NCBI GenBank assembly: GCA_965249045.1
Contig: OZ252213.1
Location: forward strand, 372,001 to 436,000
Source of the DNA: Nemesobacter sp965249045
Lineage (GTDB): Bacteria; Desulfobacterota_D; UBA1144; Nemesobacterales; Nemesobacteraceae
Length of the DNA: 64,000 nucleotides
Direction of reading: 5' to 3'
Each line of letters begins with the position of its first letter. Within the stretch, counting starts at the first letter, position 1. The notes under the pieces were generated by a model. It was not told where the DNA came from. It was given only the letters and a program-made list of their open reading frames with translations, and did no database searches. A program made the translations under genes and the position numbers. Below are positions 1 through 8,854 of the stretch, piece by piece.

Positions 1-541
1 ACATCATTCCCACGCTCACGCCCTCCCGCGCAGCACTCATCCTCTCAAGGTTCCTTCTCATCTCGTCATACCAGAGGGCAAACACAAGACCCAGCGTCCT
101 GGGTTCGGCGTGTATGCCGTGGGAGCGCCCGATCATCGCGGTGTCCTTGTAGTCAAACGCCTTCTTGCGAAGAATCCCGAGCAGCTTCCGAAGACCCCCG
201 ACTATGAGTCCTCCCGCCTCTTGAAGCTGTATCGAAAAAGCGGTGTCAAGAACATCCGAAGATGTCATTCCGAGATGAACGAATCTCGAATCGTCTCCTA
301 CGTACTCGGAAACGCAGGTGAGAAAAGCCAGGACGTCGTGCTTAAGCTTTATTTCAAGCTCGGCAATTCTGTTTACGTCGAAGGAGGCTTTTTCCTTTAT
401 GTTGGAGAGGGCTTCGGCAGGAACCTCCCCGTAATGCGCCCACGCTTCGCACACGGCAAGTTCCACCTCGAGCCAGATGCGGTAGCGGTTCTCATCCGAC
501 CATATCCGCGACATTTCCTCTCTGGAATATCTTGAGATCAA
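1..541 (-). CDS. purB: Adenylosuccinate lyase, N-terminal part (cut by window edge)
   Basis: PurB cleaves adenylosuccinate and SAICAR in purine synthesis in the cytoplasm. About 180 N-terminal residues lie in the window; the rest runs off its left edge. The visible part reads ISRYSREEMSRIWSDENR at the start, then the family motifs GMTSSDVLDTA and GRSHGIHAEP, which form part of the active site. I chose a TTG start at 541 because the protein then begins like known PurB proteins (M-I-x-R-Y-S) and a strong GGGGAGG ribosome binding site lies about 10 bases before it. A later ATG at 514 would remove nine conserved residues. The TTG overlaps the stop codon of the upstream hydrolase (TTGA), so the two genes are probably translationally coupled. 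Confidence 0.93.
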   Translation of the reverse strand, partial: MISRYSREEMSRIWSDENRYRIWLEVELAVCEAWAHYGEVPAEALSNIKEKASFDVNRIAELEIKLKHDVLAFLTCVSEYVGDDSRFVHLGMTSSDVLDTAFSIQLQEAGGLIVGGLRKLLGILRKKAFDYKDTAMIGRSHGIHAEPRTLGLVFALWYDEMRRNLERMSAAREGVSVGMM

Positions 542-1362
542 ACCGTTATAACCTCCCCGACAGTGTTTCGCGGAGCAACGTCCACAGCAACGCGGCCGTC
601 GGCACCGTTTCTGCGCAGAACTTCAAGTGAACATCCAAGTGCCATCTCGGGCGTATTGTTCCTTGAGCTCAGGTGAGCAAGCAGAACATATTTTAACCCA
701 TCGTGCAGAACGTCGCCCAGAAGGGATGCTGACTGATCGTTTGAGAGATGCCCGTGCCCCCCGCTTATTCTCTGCTGAAGGTACGGAGGGTAGGGACCTG
801 AGAAAAGCATTTCCCTGTCATGATTCGACTCAAGAACTAGCGCGTCGCAGTTTTTAAGACTCTCTATTACAAGCGCCGTGGGTTTTCCTATGTCGGTTAC
901 TACTCCTATTTTGACACGGCCGTCGGTTACGGTGAAACCGACCGGATCAATAGCGTCGTGCGCTACCGAGAAGGGAGTTACGGTAAGATCGTTTACGTGA
1001 AACGGCTCCTCGGAATCAAATTCCCTTAGTTTGTTTATTGCACCGTTTCGAGAACCCCCGGTCTTTGAGGAACCCGCGCCGTTTTTGTGACTGTACCCGT
1101 TTCTTTTTTCTTCCCAGAAACCGACGGTTTCCCCTGACACGTAAACAGGTACCTCAGACATTTTCCCAACGGCTTTTGAGTGGTCCTCATGCTCGTGGGA
1201 AAGCACCACCGCGTCAAGATCGGTTACGGCTACCCCAATATTCTCGAGACTCCGCGAGATCCTTCGGAAACTAATACCCGCGTCAATCAGTATTTTCGAG
1301 TATTTCGACTCAAGATAAAGCGAGTTGCCAGAACTGCCGCTGGCAAGAGTGCAGAATTTCAT
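538..1362 (-). CDS. MBL-fold metallohydrolase, WalJ/YycJ-like
   Basis: This 274-residue protein of the metallo-beta-lactamase superfamily has the metal-binding motif SHEHEDHSKAV and starts MKFCTLASGSSGNS, which is typical of the YycJ/WalJ group of predicted nucleases or hydrolases. The start at 1362 is the conserved family start; an in-frame upstream ATG at 1422 would add 20 residues without homology character and has no better ribosome binding site. It lies directly upstream of purB with overlapping stop and start. The exact substrate is unknown. Family assignment is firm from the motif; the link to WalJ is by overall resemblance. Confidence 0.85.
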   Translation of the reverse strand: MKFCTLASGSSGNSLYLESKYSKILIDAGISFRRISRSLENIGVAVTDLDAVVLSHEHEDHSKAVGKMSEVPVYVSGETVGFWEEKRNGYSHKNGAGSSKTGGSRNGAINKLREFDSEEPFHVNDLTVTPFSVAHDAIDPVGFTVTDGRVKIGVVTDIGKPTALVIESLKNCDALVLESNHDREMLFSGPYPPYLQQRISGGHGHLSNDQSASLLGDVLHDGLKYVLLAHLSSRNNTPEMALGCSLEVLRRNGADGRVAVDVAPRNTVGEVITV

Positions 1363-1563
1363 AATGTTCCGTCCACGGGAAAAACCGGCTGTGTGGAAAA
1401 CCAAAAAACCGGATCGTTTCACCCGGCAAACTGTAATTATAACTGACTAGAGAAAATCGGGGGAAGATCATCTGCCGCCGTCTACACCCGAAATGGAAAC
1501 CTTGTTAAAACCACAGCCTTCATATATTCTATAATTTGCTCCCTCGGAAGGGCCGGATTATTA

Positions 1564-2550
1564 ATGAAACTTTTGATTACACTTTCCATAGCATTTGCGC
1601 TCGTGGCATTCGCCCTCGGCCCGGACTACCTTTCACTTCCCCGCTCGGTGCTTACCGCAGTTGGCTGTGGAGCATTCGCTTTTGTGGTTCTTGCGGGCTT
1701 CCGGGTGCTTTTCAGGAAGATCTCTCTTCGCTGCGCGCTCGGAATCTCAGTCGGCATGCTCACGGGTATTTTCATATACCTCGCGGTGCTCACGATTCTT
1801 AACAGTTTTCCGATAGCCGGACACCTCCTGCCCCACGTAAAAGCGGGAATATTTCTGCTTCTCGTATGCATCGGCGCGGTAATAGGCTATGACAAAACAT
1901 CCCTTGCCGCAGCGGCGTCGGACTCGTTTTTCAAGCAGCCCGAGGCTCTTGCTCCGAAAATACTTGACACGAGCGTGATAATAGACGGACGCATCGCCGA
2001 TATCGCAGAAACGGGATTTCTCCAAGGAGAGCTCATAATACCGAAATTCATCATACAGGAACTCCAGTACATAGCGGATTCCCCGGATCCCGCGAGAAAA
2101 ACCCGCGGCAGAAGGGGGCTTGATATCATTACCAGGATGCAAAAGGAGATGCCATTGATAAGAGTCACCCTCACAGATCATGATTTCGAACACATAAAAG
2201 ATGCCGACATAAAACTCATCGAGCTTTCAAAGAAACTGAACGGAATACTCATCACCAACGACTACAACCTGAAAAAGATCGCCGACCTGGAAAAAGTAAC
2301 CGTGCTCAACATAAACAACCTGAATCACGCCCTAAAGCCCGTAGTGGAACAGGGGCAGACAATAAGAATAAACCTTGTAAAACCCGGCAAGGAACAGCAT
2401 CAGGCGGTCGGTTATCTTGATGACGGAACCATGGTGGTAACGGACAACGCCTCAAGACAGATAGGAAAAGACGTGGACATTTCGGTCAGGAGCATGGTGC
2501 AGACTCCGACCGGAAGAATAGTCTTCGCGAAACTGAAAAAAGAGGGCTGA
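1564..2550 (+). CDS. Membrane-anchored PIN/TRAM domain protein, YacL-like
   Basis: A 328-residue protein with four hydrophobic segments (about 3-19, 28-50, 57-80 and 93-110), then a PIN nuclease-like domain beginning ILDTSVIIDGR at residue 133 with acidic residues in place, and a C-terminal TRAM-type RNA-binding domain (about 265-325). This order is that of the YacL family, whose precise role is not established; a membrane-bound RNase is a reasonable guess. The YacL-type gene commonly sits before ispD and ispF, and does here with a 5-base gap to ispD. A TATAAT box at 1530-1535 lies about 30 bases before the start, so transcription probably begins just upstream. Confidence 0.88.
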   Translation: MKLLITLSIAFALVAFALGPDYLSLPRSVLTAVGCGAFAFVVLAGFRVLFRKISLRCALGISVGMLTGIFIYLAVLTILNSFPIAGHLLPHVKAGIFLLLVCIGAVIGYDKTSLAAAASDSFFKQPEALAPKILDTSVIIDGRIADIAETGFLQGELIIPKFIIQELQYIADSPDPARKTRGRRGLDIITRMQKEMPLIRVTLTDHDFEHIKDADIKLIELSKKLNGILITNDYNLKKIADLEKVTVLNINNLNHALKPVVEQGQTIRINLVKPGKEQHQAVGYLDDGTMVVTDNASRQIGKDVDISVRSMVQTPTGRIVFAKLKKEG

Positions 2551-2555
2551 CCCCC

Positions 2556-3272
2556 GTGAGTGCCCCCAAAGTCTCAGCCGTAGTTCCCGCTGCCGGTCTC
2601 TCGAAAAGATTCTCCCCGCGTGAAAAAAAGCAGTTCTCCGCACTCGGCGGAAAACCTCTTCTGACCTACTGTCTTTCCACTTTTGAGTCAAGCGAATTCA
2701 TAACAAGCATAGTGGTCGTAGTTCCCGAAGATGAAATCTCGCGTTCAAGGGAACTGCTCGGGGACTTCGGGTTTGAAAAAATCGCTTCGGTTGTTGGCGG
2801 AGGCGAAAAAAGACACATATCCGTAAGAAACGGTTTCCGCGCCGCGCCCCCGGATAGCGACATGGTGCTCATTCACGACGCCGCAAGACCTTTTGTCGAT
2901 AATGATACGATAAAAAGAGTCATAGAGCAGTGCGCACGCACGGGCGCCTCCATCTGCGCCGTCCCCGTTACGGACACGCTGAAGAGGACAGAAGAGCACG
3001 GCTCGTTCGTGGAGGAAACGGTTCCGAGAGAAAAACTCTGGAGGGCACAGACTCCCCAGGTTTTTCGCCGGGAAATACTCGAAGAAATTTATCGCTCAGC
3101 TAGTACCGCAGAGCTTGACGCGACCGATGAATCAACGCTTGCGGAAGCAAAGGGGATAAGGGTAAGCATAGTAATGGGAAATGACCTTAACATGAAAATC
3201 GCAACCGCTGCCGATTTCAAAATAGCAGAACTTATCGTAAGCAAAGGAGAAGCGGAGCAATGTACAGAATAG
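2556..3272 (+). CDS. ispD: 2-C-methyl-D-erythritol 4-phosphate cytidylyltransferase
   Basis: IspD joins CTP and MEP in the non-mevalonate isoprenoid pathway. The 238-residue protein starts with the nucleotide-binding segment VSAVVPAAGLSKRF and has EKKQFSALGGKPLL, HDAARPFV and the C-terminal GNDLNMKIATAADF region expected of the family. The start is GTG at 2556, five bases after the preceding stop, with GAGGG overlapping the end of the upstream gene as ribosome binding site. Its 3' end overlaps ispF by 13 bases, so the two consecutive pathway enzymes are almost certainly made from one mRNA. Confidence 0.95.
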   Translation: MSAPKVSAVVPAAGLSKRFSPREKKQFSALGGKPLLTYCLSTFESSEFITSIVVVVPEDEISRSRELLGDFGFEKIASVVGGGEKRHISVRNGFRAAPPDSDMVLIHDAARPFVDNDTIKRVIEQCARTGASICAVPVTDTLKRTEEHGSFVEETVPREKLWRAQTPQVFRREILEEIYRSASTAELDATDESTLAEAKGIRVSIVMGNDLNMKIATAADFKIAELIVSKGEAEQCTE

Positions 3273-3775
3273 GAACGGGGTTTGACGTGCATGGGTTTTG
3301 CGAGGGAAAGGCGCTTATACTGGGCGGTGTCGAGATACCGGGCTGCCGGGGGCTTGAGGGCCATTCAGACGCCGACGTTCTCTCCCATGCGGTTGCCGAC
3401 GCCATTTTGGGAGCTATCGGCGAGGGGGACTTAGGAAAACACTTTCCGCCGGGGAACCCTGAGTACAAAAATGTATCAAGTCTCCTTATTCTTTCCCAGG
3501 TCGCGCGGTTGATGACAGACAAGGGGTTCGGGATAGAAAACATAGATTGCACGGTAGTGTGCGAGGAACCGAAAATATCTCCTCACGCACCCAGCATGGA
3601 AAAGAAAATCGCGGATCTCCTCGGGATCTCACCCGAAGCGGTAAACGTAAAGGGAACATCGACCGACGGCCTCGGTTTTACGGGCAGGAAAGAAGGAATA
3701 GCGGCGATGGCTTCGGTACTTCTTAAAAAAATGCACGAGTCCGCGATTCCCAGATCTTCGGCTTCTACATCTTAG
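3260..3775 (+). CDS. ispF: 2-C-methyl-D-erythritol 2,4-cyclodiphosphate synthase
   Basis: IspF makes the cyclodiphosphate in the MEP pathway; it is normally a trimer binding a divalent metal. The 171-residue protein has the metal ligands in GFDVHGF (D9, H11) and HSDADVLSHA (H43), plus the CDP-binding segment GTSTDGLGFTGR. It follows ispD with a 13-base overlap. The last 11 bases overlap the end of mlaF on the opposite strand, so there is no room for a terminator between them. The C-terminal tail is a few residues longer than usual. Confidence 0.95.
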   Translation: MYRIGTGFDVHGFCEGKALILGGVEIPGCRGLEGHSDADVLSHAVADAILGAIGEGDLGKHFPPGNPEYKNVSSLLILSQVARLMTDKGFGIENIDCTVVCEEPKISPHAPSMEKKIADLLGISPEAVNVKGTSTDGLGFTGRKEGIAAMASVLLKKMHESAIPRSSASTS

Positions 3776-4502
3776 AGTCCAGAAAGTTCCTGAAGGTGGA
3801 GATATTGCTCTCGCGGGCCTCGGGGACGGTTCCCGTGAACACAATTTCTCCCTCGTAAAGAAAAGCTACCCTGTCTGAAACCTCGTAAGCGGTTCCGATG
3901 TCGTGGGTAATGACAATCCCGGTTATCCTGAGCCGGTCTCTCATGTTTTTTATGAGCCTTGCGATCCTTTTTATGTTGGGAGGGTCAAGACCGGTCGTGG
4001 GCTCGTCGTAGAGAAGAATCTTCGGGCGCGTGGCAATTGCTCTTGCTAAAGCCACCCTTTTTTTCATTCCTCCGCTGAGTTCTCCCGGGTACTTATCCTC
4101 GATCCCCGGAAGATCAACCAGCTCGAGGTTCCGTGCAACCGCCTTTTTTATCTCCTCCGGAGAAAGGTCCGAATTCTCAATCAAAGGATAGGCTATATTC
4201 TCTTCGACCGTAAGGGAGTCAAAAAGGGCCGAGCCCTGAAACAGCATGCCCGTTTCCTTTCTTATTCTCACGAGCTGTTTTTCATCCATCTGCGCCGTAT
4301 CCTCTCCCAGAACCACGACCTTTCCGCTGTCGGGTTTAATAAGACCGTTTATTTCCTTGAGCAAAACGCTTTTCCCCACTCCGCTCTCCCCCAAAACTGT
4401 AAGAATCTCCCCCCGCCTTACGAAAAGATTTATTCCCCTGTGAACAGTTTTTCCGTTAAAGGACTTACATACGTCCGTCATTTCAATTATGTTCTCTGGC
4501 AT
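3765..4502 (-). CDS. mlaF: ABC transporter ATPase, MlaF-like
   Basis: A 245-residue ATPase with Walker A GESGVGKS, signature LSGGMKKRVALARA, Walker B ILLYDEPTTGLDP and the switch histidine in ITHD. The strongest resemblance is to MlaF/Ttg2A, the ATPase of the outer-membrane lipid-asymmetry transporter. Its natural partner, an MlaE-type permease, lies about 4.4 kb away at 8855-9643 rather than next door, and no MlaD (MCE domain) gene is in the window. The gene is convergent with ispF and divergent from the superoxide dismutase gene. Confidence 0.85.
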   Translation of the reverse strand: MPENIIEMTDVCKSFNGKTVHRGINLFVRRGEILTVLGESGVGKSVLLKEINGLIKPDSGKVVVLGEDTAQMDEKQLVRIRKETGMLFQGSALFDSLTVEENIAYPLIENSDLSPEEIKKAVARNLELVDLPGIEDKYPGELSGGMKKRVALARAIATRPKILLYDEPTTGLDPPNIKRIARLIKNMRDRLRITGIVITHDIGTAYEVSDRVAFLYEGEIVFTGTVPEARESNISTFRNFLDSKM

Positions 4503-4556
4503 GGCGGCCTCAGGACTTAAATTTACTTTATAGTCGCTATATGTAAAAACGCGAAT

Positions 4557-4604
4557 GATTTATGGTATAATCTACTTGCAATTGCCTGCAGTTGCGGATA
4601 TAAT
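4557..4604 (+). promoter_or_regulatory. Two promoter-like elements before superoxide dismutase
   Basis: The better promoter is TTGCAA (4576-4581), a 17-base spacer and TATAAT (4599-4604), predicting a start near 4611. A second, extended -10 element (TGGTATAAT, 4563-4571) lies upstream; its 18-base surround GATTTATGGTATAATCTA is repeated exactly before smc (60250-60267, other strand). Seen in sequence; activity is inferred. Confidence 0.65.
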
Positions 4605-4648
4605 GGCAAGCTTAGCTTTTTATTTCGAGAGAGTAACAGGAGAGAAAA

Positions 4649-5260
4649 ATGGCGCACGAACTACCTGATCTTCCTTATGATTATGACGCCTTGGAGCCGC
4701 ATATAGACGCGGAGACGATGAAAATACATCATTCAAAGCATCATCAAGGGTACGTAAACAACCTAAACGCCGCCCTGGAAAAGCATCCAGAGCTTGCGGA
4801 TAAATCGCTCGAGGAGCTGCTCGGCGATCTTGACTCCGTTCCAGAAGACATAAGAACGGCGGTAAGAAACAACGGTGGAGGACACGCGAATCACAGCCTT
4901 TTCTGGCCGTGCATGGCTCCCGATTCCGGGGGAACACCGTCGGGCGAGCTTGCCGGTGCCATAGATTCCGCGTTCGGAAGCTTCGACGCTCTTGCCGAGG
5001 CGTTCTCAAAGGCGGCCGCTACCAGGTTCGGAAGCGGCTGGGCGTGGCTTTGCGTGGACGACAGCGGAGGACTCGTGGTAACATCCACCGCAAACCAGGA
5101 CAACCCGGTTTCCGAGGGGCTGAATCCGATTCTGGGTCTTGACGTCTGGGAGCACGCGTATTATCTGAACTACCAGAACAGAAGACCCGACTACGTGAAG
5201 GCGTGGTGGAACGTCGTGAACTGGGAGCAGATTTCCGAGAACTTCGCCGGGGCGAAATGA
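4649..5260 (+). CDS. Superoxide dismutase, Fe/Mn family
   Basis: A 203-residue enzyme that converts superoxide to oxygen and peroxide. It starts AHELPDLPYDYDALEPHID, and the four metal ligands are in place: His in the N-terminal helix (HHSKHHQGYV), His in NHSLFW, and Asp and His in LDVWEHAYYLNYQNRR. A TANQDNP segment is more like Mn or cambialistic enzymes than strict Fe enzymes, so I leave sodA/sodB open. AGGAGA lies seven bases before the ATG. There is no signal peptide, so the enzyme is cytoplasmic. It is a single-gene unit with its own promoters. Confidence 0.94.
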   Translation: MAHELPDLPYDYDALEPHIDAETMKIHHSKHHQGYVNNLNAALEKHPELADKSLEELLGDLDSVPEDIRTAVRNNGGGHANHSLFWPCMAPDSGGTPSGELAGAIDSAFGSFDALAEAFSKAAATRFGSGWAWLCVDDSGGLVVTSTANQDNPVSEGLNPILGLDVWEHAYYLNYQNRRPDYVKAWWNVVNWEQISENFAGAK

Positions 5261-5290
5261 CCCCCGCGAAACTGTTTTCGGAAAAAAACG

Positions 5291-5320
5291 CTTACATTTT
5301 AGCACGAAAAATCTTATAAT
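5291..5320 (+). promoter_or_regulatory. Promoter before sigma factor gene
   Basis: CTTACA (5291-5296), an 18-base spacer and TATAAT (5315-5320) predict a transcript start near 5327, about 100 bases before the sigma factor ATG. The -35 matches consensus at four of six positions. Confidence 0.45.
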
Positions 5321-5429
5321 TACCCTTAGAGATGGAAGGTGTAATTTTCATTGCCCGCTTGGGTTCTGAAAACTTTTTTTGTCGCCTCCGTATTCCACTT
5401 TCAATCAGGAAATTGGTGAAAAAACAAGT

Positions 5430-6575
5430 ATGGACATAAAATACAAAGATTTTCAGGGTGCTGGGGGACCCGACGCCGGGTTTGAATCCTACGATGTCGA
5501 CGACGACATTGAGGAAGATGAAGTCGAAAAGGATTTTGACAGCCCGGAAGAAGAGGAACCGAAACCCAGAGGGAAGCAGAAAGAGAAGGACAAGTGGATT
5601 CCCGATGAGCAGTTGCGCCTTCTTTATGTCTACTTCAAGGATATGGCCGTTGAACCTCTCTTCGCCGCAAAGCAGGAAGTCGAAATATCCGCAAGAATCA
5701 AAATGTGCGAACTCAGGATGGCTAAAGTGCCTAAAAGCATTGAAAAATATGAAAAAATCCGCACGAGAAAAAACTCGGCCAACGCGTGCGCAATACAACG
5801 CAGAATAGCAACTTTGCGCGCGATGGAGAGGATTTACGTCGACTGGGCGCTTAAACTCAAACAGAAATTCGTAAAGGCGAACCTAAGGCTCGTAATAACG
5901 ATCTCGAGGAGATACATGAGCAGGGGACTGCCCCTGCCGGATCTTATTCAGGAAGGAAATCTCGGTCTTATGCGCGCGGTTGAAAGATTTGATTACACCA
6001 AGGGCTACAAGTTCTCCACTTACGCATCTTGGTGGATACATCAGGCCATACTGAGGGCTCTTCAGGGACAGACGAGAACTATAAAAGTTCCTGTCTACCT
6101 GCTGGAACAGGCAAACAGGGTTTACAAGACAAGTGCGAAGCTGAGCAAGGAACTGGGAAGAAAGCCGACGCCAAAGGAAATAGCCGAGGCCTCAGGAATT
6201 TCAGCCGAGGTTATAAACAGGATTCTCAATTCCACAAACGACGCCATAAGCCTCGACACGCCGGTTTTGGACGGAGAGAAAACCACGCTTCTCGATTCGG
6301 TCGCCGACAAGGAAGCTAAAATCCCCGACACGATAATAGCAAAGATGTGTCTCGCGGAAAAGCTCAAGGAAGCGCTTACACTTCTGAATGCAAGGGAAGA
6401 GGAAATCATCAGGCTTCGCTTCGGCATAGGGCGCCAGAGCACCTACACGCTCGATGAGATCGGCAAGAGGTTCAATCTAACCAGAGAGAGAATAAGGCAG
6501 ATAGAAAAAGCCGCCCTTGGAAAACTCGCCAGTTCAGGCGTGAGAAAAGATCTGGAAAGCTTCCTAAAACAGTAA
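5430..6575 (+). CDS. RNA polymerase sigma factor, sigma-70 (RpoD/SigA) family
   Basis: A 381-residue sigma factor. The first 45 residues are very acidic (runs of D and E); region 1.2 is around EVEISARIK, region 2 contains the core-binding and -10-recognition helices (LIQEGNLGLMRAVERFDY, YKFSTYASWWIHQAI), region 3 follows IKVPVYLLEQ, and region 4 ends in the -35-binding helix LTRERIRQIEKAALGKL. There is no recognisable region 1.1 and the spacer between regions 1.2 and 2 carries a basic insertion (about residues 75-125). It could be the housekeeping factor or a group 2 relative; sequence alone does not decide. The start at 5430 avoids 17 upstream residues without family character. Confidence 0.9.
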   Translation: MDIKYKDFQGAGGPDAGFESYDVDDDIEEDEVEKDFDSPEEEEPKPRGKQKEKDKWIPDEQLRLLYVYFKDMAVEPLFAAKQEVEISARIKMCELRMAKVPKSIEKYEKIRTRKNSANACAIQRRIATLRAMERIYVDWALKLKQKFVKANLRLVITISRRYMSRGLPLPDLIQEGNLGLMRAVERFDYTKGYKFSTYASWWIHQAILRALQGQTRTIKVPVYLLEQANRVYKTSAKLSKELGRKPTPKEIAEASGISAEVINRILNSTNDAISLDTPVLDGEKTTLLDSVADKEAKIPDTIIAKMCLAEKLKEALTLLNAREEEIIRLRFGIGRQSTYTLDEIGKRFNLTRERIRQIEKAALGKLASSGVRKDLESFLKQ

Positions 6576-6588
6576 TTTCCCGGAACGC

Positions 6589-7932
6589 TTAGCCGAAACC
6601 GTAGTAGTCAATTCCCAGATGGCTTATCAGCTCCTCTCCCTTCAGGTAACGGAGCGTGTTCTGCAGTTTGGCAAGCTGAACGAAAAGATCGTGCTCTGGA
6701 TAGAGCCTTTTATCAACCATTGGACTTTTGAAATAAAAGGAAAGCCATTCCTGCACTCCGTAGATTCCGGCTCTTTGAGCCAGGTCGAGGAAAAGCACCA
6801 GATCCAGAACCACGGGAGCGGCAAGTATGCTGTCGCGGCAGAGAAAATTAACCTTTATCTGCATCGGATAGTCAAGCCACCCGAAGACATCAATATTGTC
6901 CCATGCCTCTTTTTCATCCCCCCTGGGAGGATAGTAGTTTATCCTTACCTTGTGGTAGTAATCCGAGTAAAGTTCTGGATAGAGATCGGGCTGGAATATG
7001 TAGTCAAGAGCGCCGAGCTTGCTTTCCTCCTTCGTCTTGAAAGAGCCTGGGTCGTCAAGGACCTCTCCGTCCCTGTTGCCGAGTATGTTGGTTGAGAACC
7101 ACCCGTTGAGCCCGAGCAACCTGCTTTTAAAACCAGGGGCCAGGATGGTTTTCATGAGAGTCTGCCCGGTCTTGAAATCCTTGCCGGCTATGGGAACCTT
7201 GTTTTTAACCGCCAGTTCCTGCAACGCCGGAATGTCCACGGAGAGATTAGGAGCCCCGTTTCCGTAGGATGCACCGCATCTTATAGCCGCGTACGCGTAG
7301 ATCATGCTGGGAGAGATATCCTCGTGGTTTTCTCTTAATCCCTTCTCAAAACTCTCTATGGTTTCGTGAACCTCCGACGGTTCAAGATAAATTTCGGTAC
7401 TTGCGCACCAAAGCATTACAAGCCTTTCTATGTCGTTTTGCTTCTGGAATTTCCTTATGTCTTTTATCAACTGCTTGGCAAGATGCATTTTCGTCTTGCC
7501 TCTTTTTACGTGAGGACCCTTGAGATTTTTCACGTAATCGTTATTGAAAACGGCTCGCATCGGAGACTCTTTTTGAAGATCCGGCTTTATTTTCTCAATA
7601 AGGTCCGACTTCAGCACCCCGGCGCGAAGCGCGGAGGTATAGCAGTCTTCGTCGTATATGTCCCATCCGGCAAACACCATGTCCTCTATTTTCGCCAGTG
7701 GGACCAAGTCTTTTATTAAAGGGAAATTTTTCTCGGTTCGCAGCCCAATTCTGATTTTCCCCATCTGCGTAAGAGAACCTATGGGTCTGCCCACGCCCTT
7801 CATTACCGCTTTTACTCCCGCTATGAAGGTCGTGCTAACCGCGCCGCTCATTCCGGGAATCAGAACGCCAAGCTTTCCGCTTGCAGGGCGGATATCAAAT
7901 TTTCTTTGAAACTTCTCAGGTTTATCAGACAA
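6589..7932 (-). CDS. Inositol-3-phosphate synthase (MIPS)
   Basis: This 447-residue NAD-dependent enzyme turns glucose 6-phosphate into inositol 3-phosphate. The family is recognised from GVLIPGMSGAVSTTFIAG (dinucleotide binding), GAPNLSVDIPAL, AGKDFKTGQTLMK, LGLNGWFSTNILGNRDG and the C-terminal KVNFLCRDSILAAPVVLDL. Bacterial MIPS is less widespread than the eukaryotic and archaeal forms. The gene starts only six bases after the end of rpsI on the same strand, so it is likely carried on the rplM-rpsI transcript. The product could feed phosphatidylinositol-type lipids or inositol-based solutes; nothing in the window decides. Confidence 0.92.
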   Translation of the reverse strand: MSDKPEKFQRKFDIRPASGKLGVLIPGMSGAVSTTFIAGVKAVMKGVGRPIGSLTQMGKIRIGLRTEKNFPLIKDLVPLAKIEDMVFAGWDIYDEDCYTSALRAGVLKSDLIEKIKPDLQKESPMRAVFNNDYVKNLKGPHVKRGKTKMHLAKQLIKDIRKFQKQNDIERLVMLWCASTEIYLEPSEVHETIESFEKGLRENHEDISPSMIYAYAAIRCGASYGNGAPNLSVDIPALQELAVKNKVPIAGKDFKTGQTLMKTILAPGFKSRLLGLNGWFSTNILGNRDGEVLDDPGSFKTKEESKLGALDYIFQPDLYPELYSDYYHKVRINYYPPRGDEKEAWDNIDVFGWLDYPMQIKVNFLCRDSILAAPVVLDLVLFLDLAQRAGIYGVQEWLSFYFKSPMVDKRLYPEHDLFVQLAKLQNTLRYLKGEELISHLGIDYYGFG

Positions 7933-7938
7933 GTAGAA

Positions 7939-8334
7939 TTACCTTTTGGAGAACTGCTGTCCCCTTCTTGCCTTGCGCTTTCCGTACTTTTTGGTTTCAA
8001 CCATCCTCGGGTCGCGCTTTAGCAGTCCGGAAACCTTGAGCTTCTTCCGAAATGATTCGTTGGCTTTAAGAAGGGCCCTGGCAAGTCCGTGGCTCACAGC
8101 ACCTGCTTGGCCGGTAAGGCCTCCTCCCTTCACCCTGACCATCACGTCGTACTCCATGGAAGTATCGGTGACGCTCAGAGGTTCGCGAGCCTTTATCTGC
8201 CACACTTCTCTGGGAAAATAATCTTCCACGGATTTCTTGTTCACGGTAATGGAGCCGCTGCCTCTTCTAAGCCAGACTCTGGCAACTGACGTTTTTCTCC
8301 TCCCCGTGCCATTGTAAATAACGGTTTCAGGCAT
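7939..8334 (-). CDS. rpsI: 30S ribosomal protein S9
   Basis: A 131-residue S9 protein, with GRRKTSVARVWLRRGSG near the start and the basic tail KKYGKRKARRGQQFSKR, whose last residues reach the P-site tRNA in the ribosome. It follows rplM with a six-base gap, the usual order, and is followed by the inositol-phosphate synthase gene. Confidence 0.98.
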   Translation of the reverse strand: MPETVIYNGTGRRKTSVARVWLRRGSGSITVNKKSVEDYFPREVWQIKAREPLSVTDTSMEYDVMVRVKGGGLTGQAGAVSHGLARALLKANESFRKKLKVSGLLKRDPRMVETKKYGKRKARRGQQFSKR

Positions 8335-8340
8335 AATGAA

Positions 8341-8769
8341 TCAGACCTCCAGAACCTCGGGATTTTGGGCCGTGTGCGGATGCTTGTCGCCGACGTAGAC
8401 TTTCATTCGCTGTATAAGTTTCTTCTGCCACTTGGTCTTGGGAAGCATTCCCCAGACAGCTTTGCGGATTATCTCGCCCGGCTTCTTCTCGGCAAGTTTA
8501 TCCGCGGTCACAGATTTAAGTCCTCCAGGGTAGTGGGAATGGCTGTAATAGGTTTTCTGCTCCCACTTCCTGCCGGAGAATGTAGCTTTATCGGCATTGA
8601 CTATAACGACGAAATCCCCGATATCCGAATGGGGAGTAAACTGCGGTTTGCCCTTGCCTCTAAGAATCAAGGCCACTCTGGTCGCAAGCCTCCCAACGGG
8701 TTTTCCCCGCGCGTCAATCAGGTACCACTTCTTTTCAAAATCGCCGCTTCTGGCCATGTATGACTTCAT
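8341..8769 (-). CDS. rplM: 50S ribosomal protein L13
   Basis: A 142-residue L13 protein, recognised by WYLIDARGKPVGRLAT, TPHSDIGDFVVIVNADK, YYSHSHYPGG and MLPKTKWQKKLIQRMKVY. First gene of the rplM-rpsI pair. The 85-base gap upstream (8770-8854) must hold its promoter; a TTGACT occurs there on the minus strand but I see no convincing -10. Confidence 0.98.
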   Translation of the reverse strand: MKSYMARSGDFEKKWYLIDARGKPVGRLATRVALILRGKGKPQFTPHSDIGDFVVIVNADKATFSGRKWEQKTYYSHSHYPGGLKSVTADKLAEKKPGEIIRKAVWGMLPKTKWQKKLIQRMKVYVGDKHPHTAQNPEVLEV

Positions 8770-8854
8770 AATATTCTCTCCCGGACAAATTAGGGATCAA
8801 AGTTTTACTGAATGTAACTTTAAAGTCAAAGAACTTTACGCGGACCGGGGAAAA

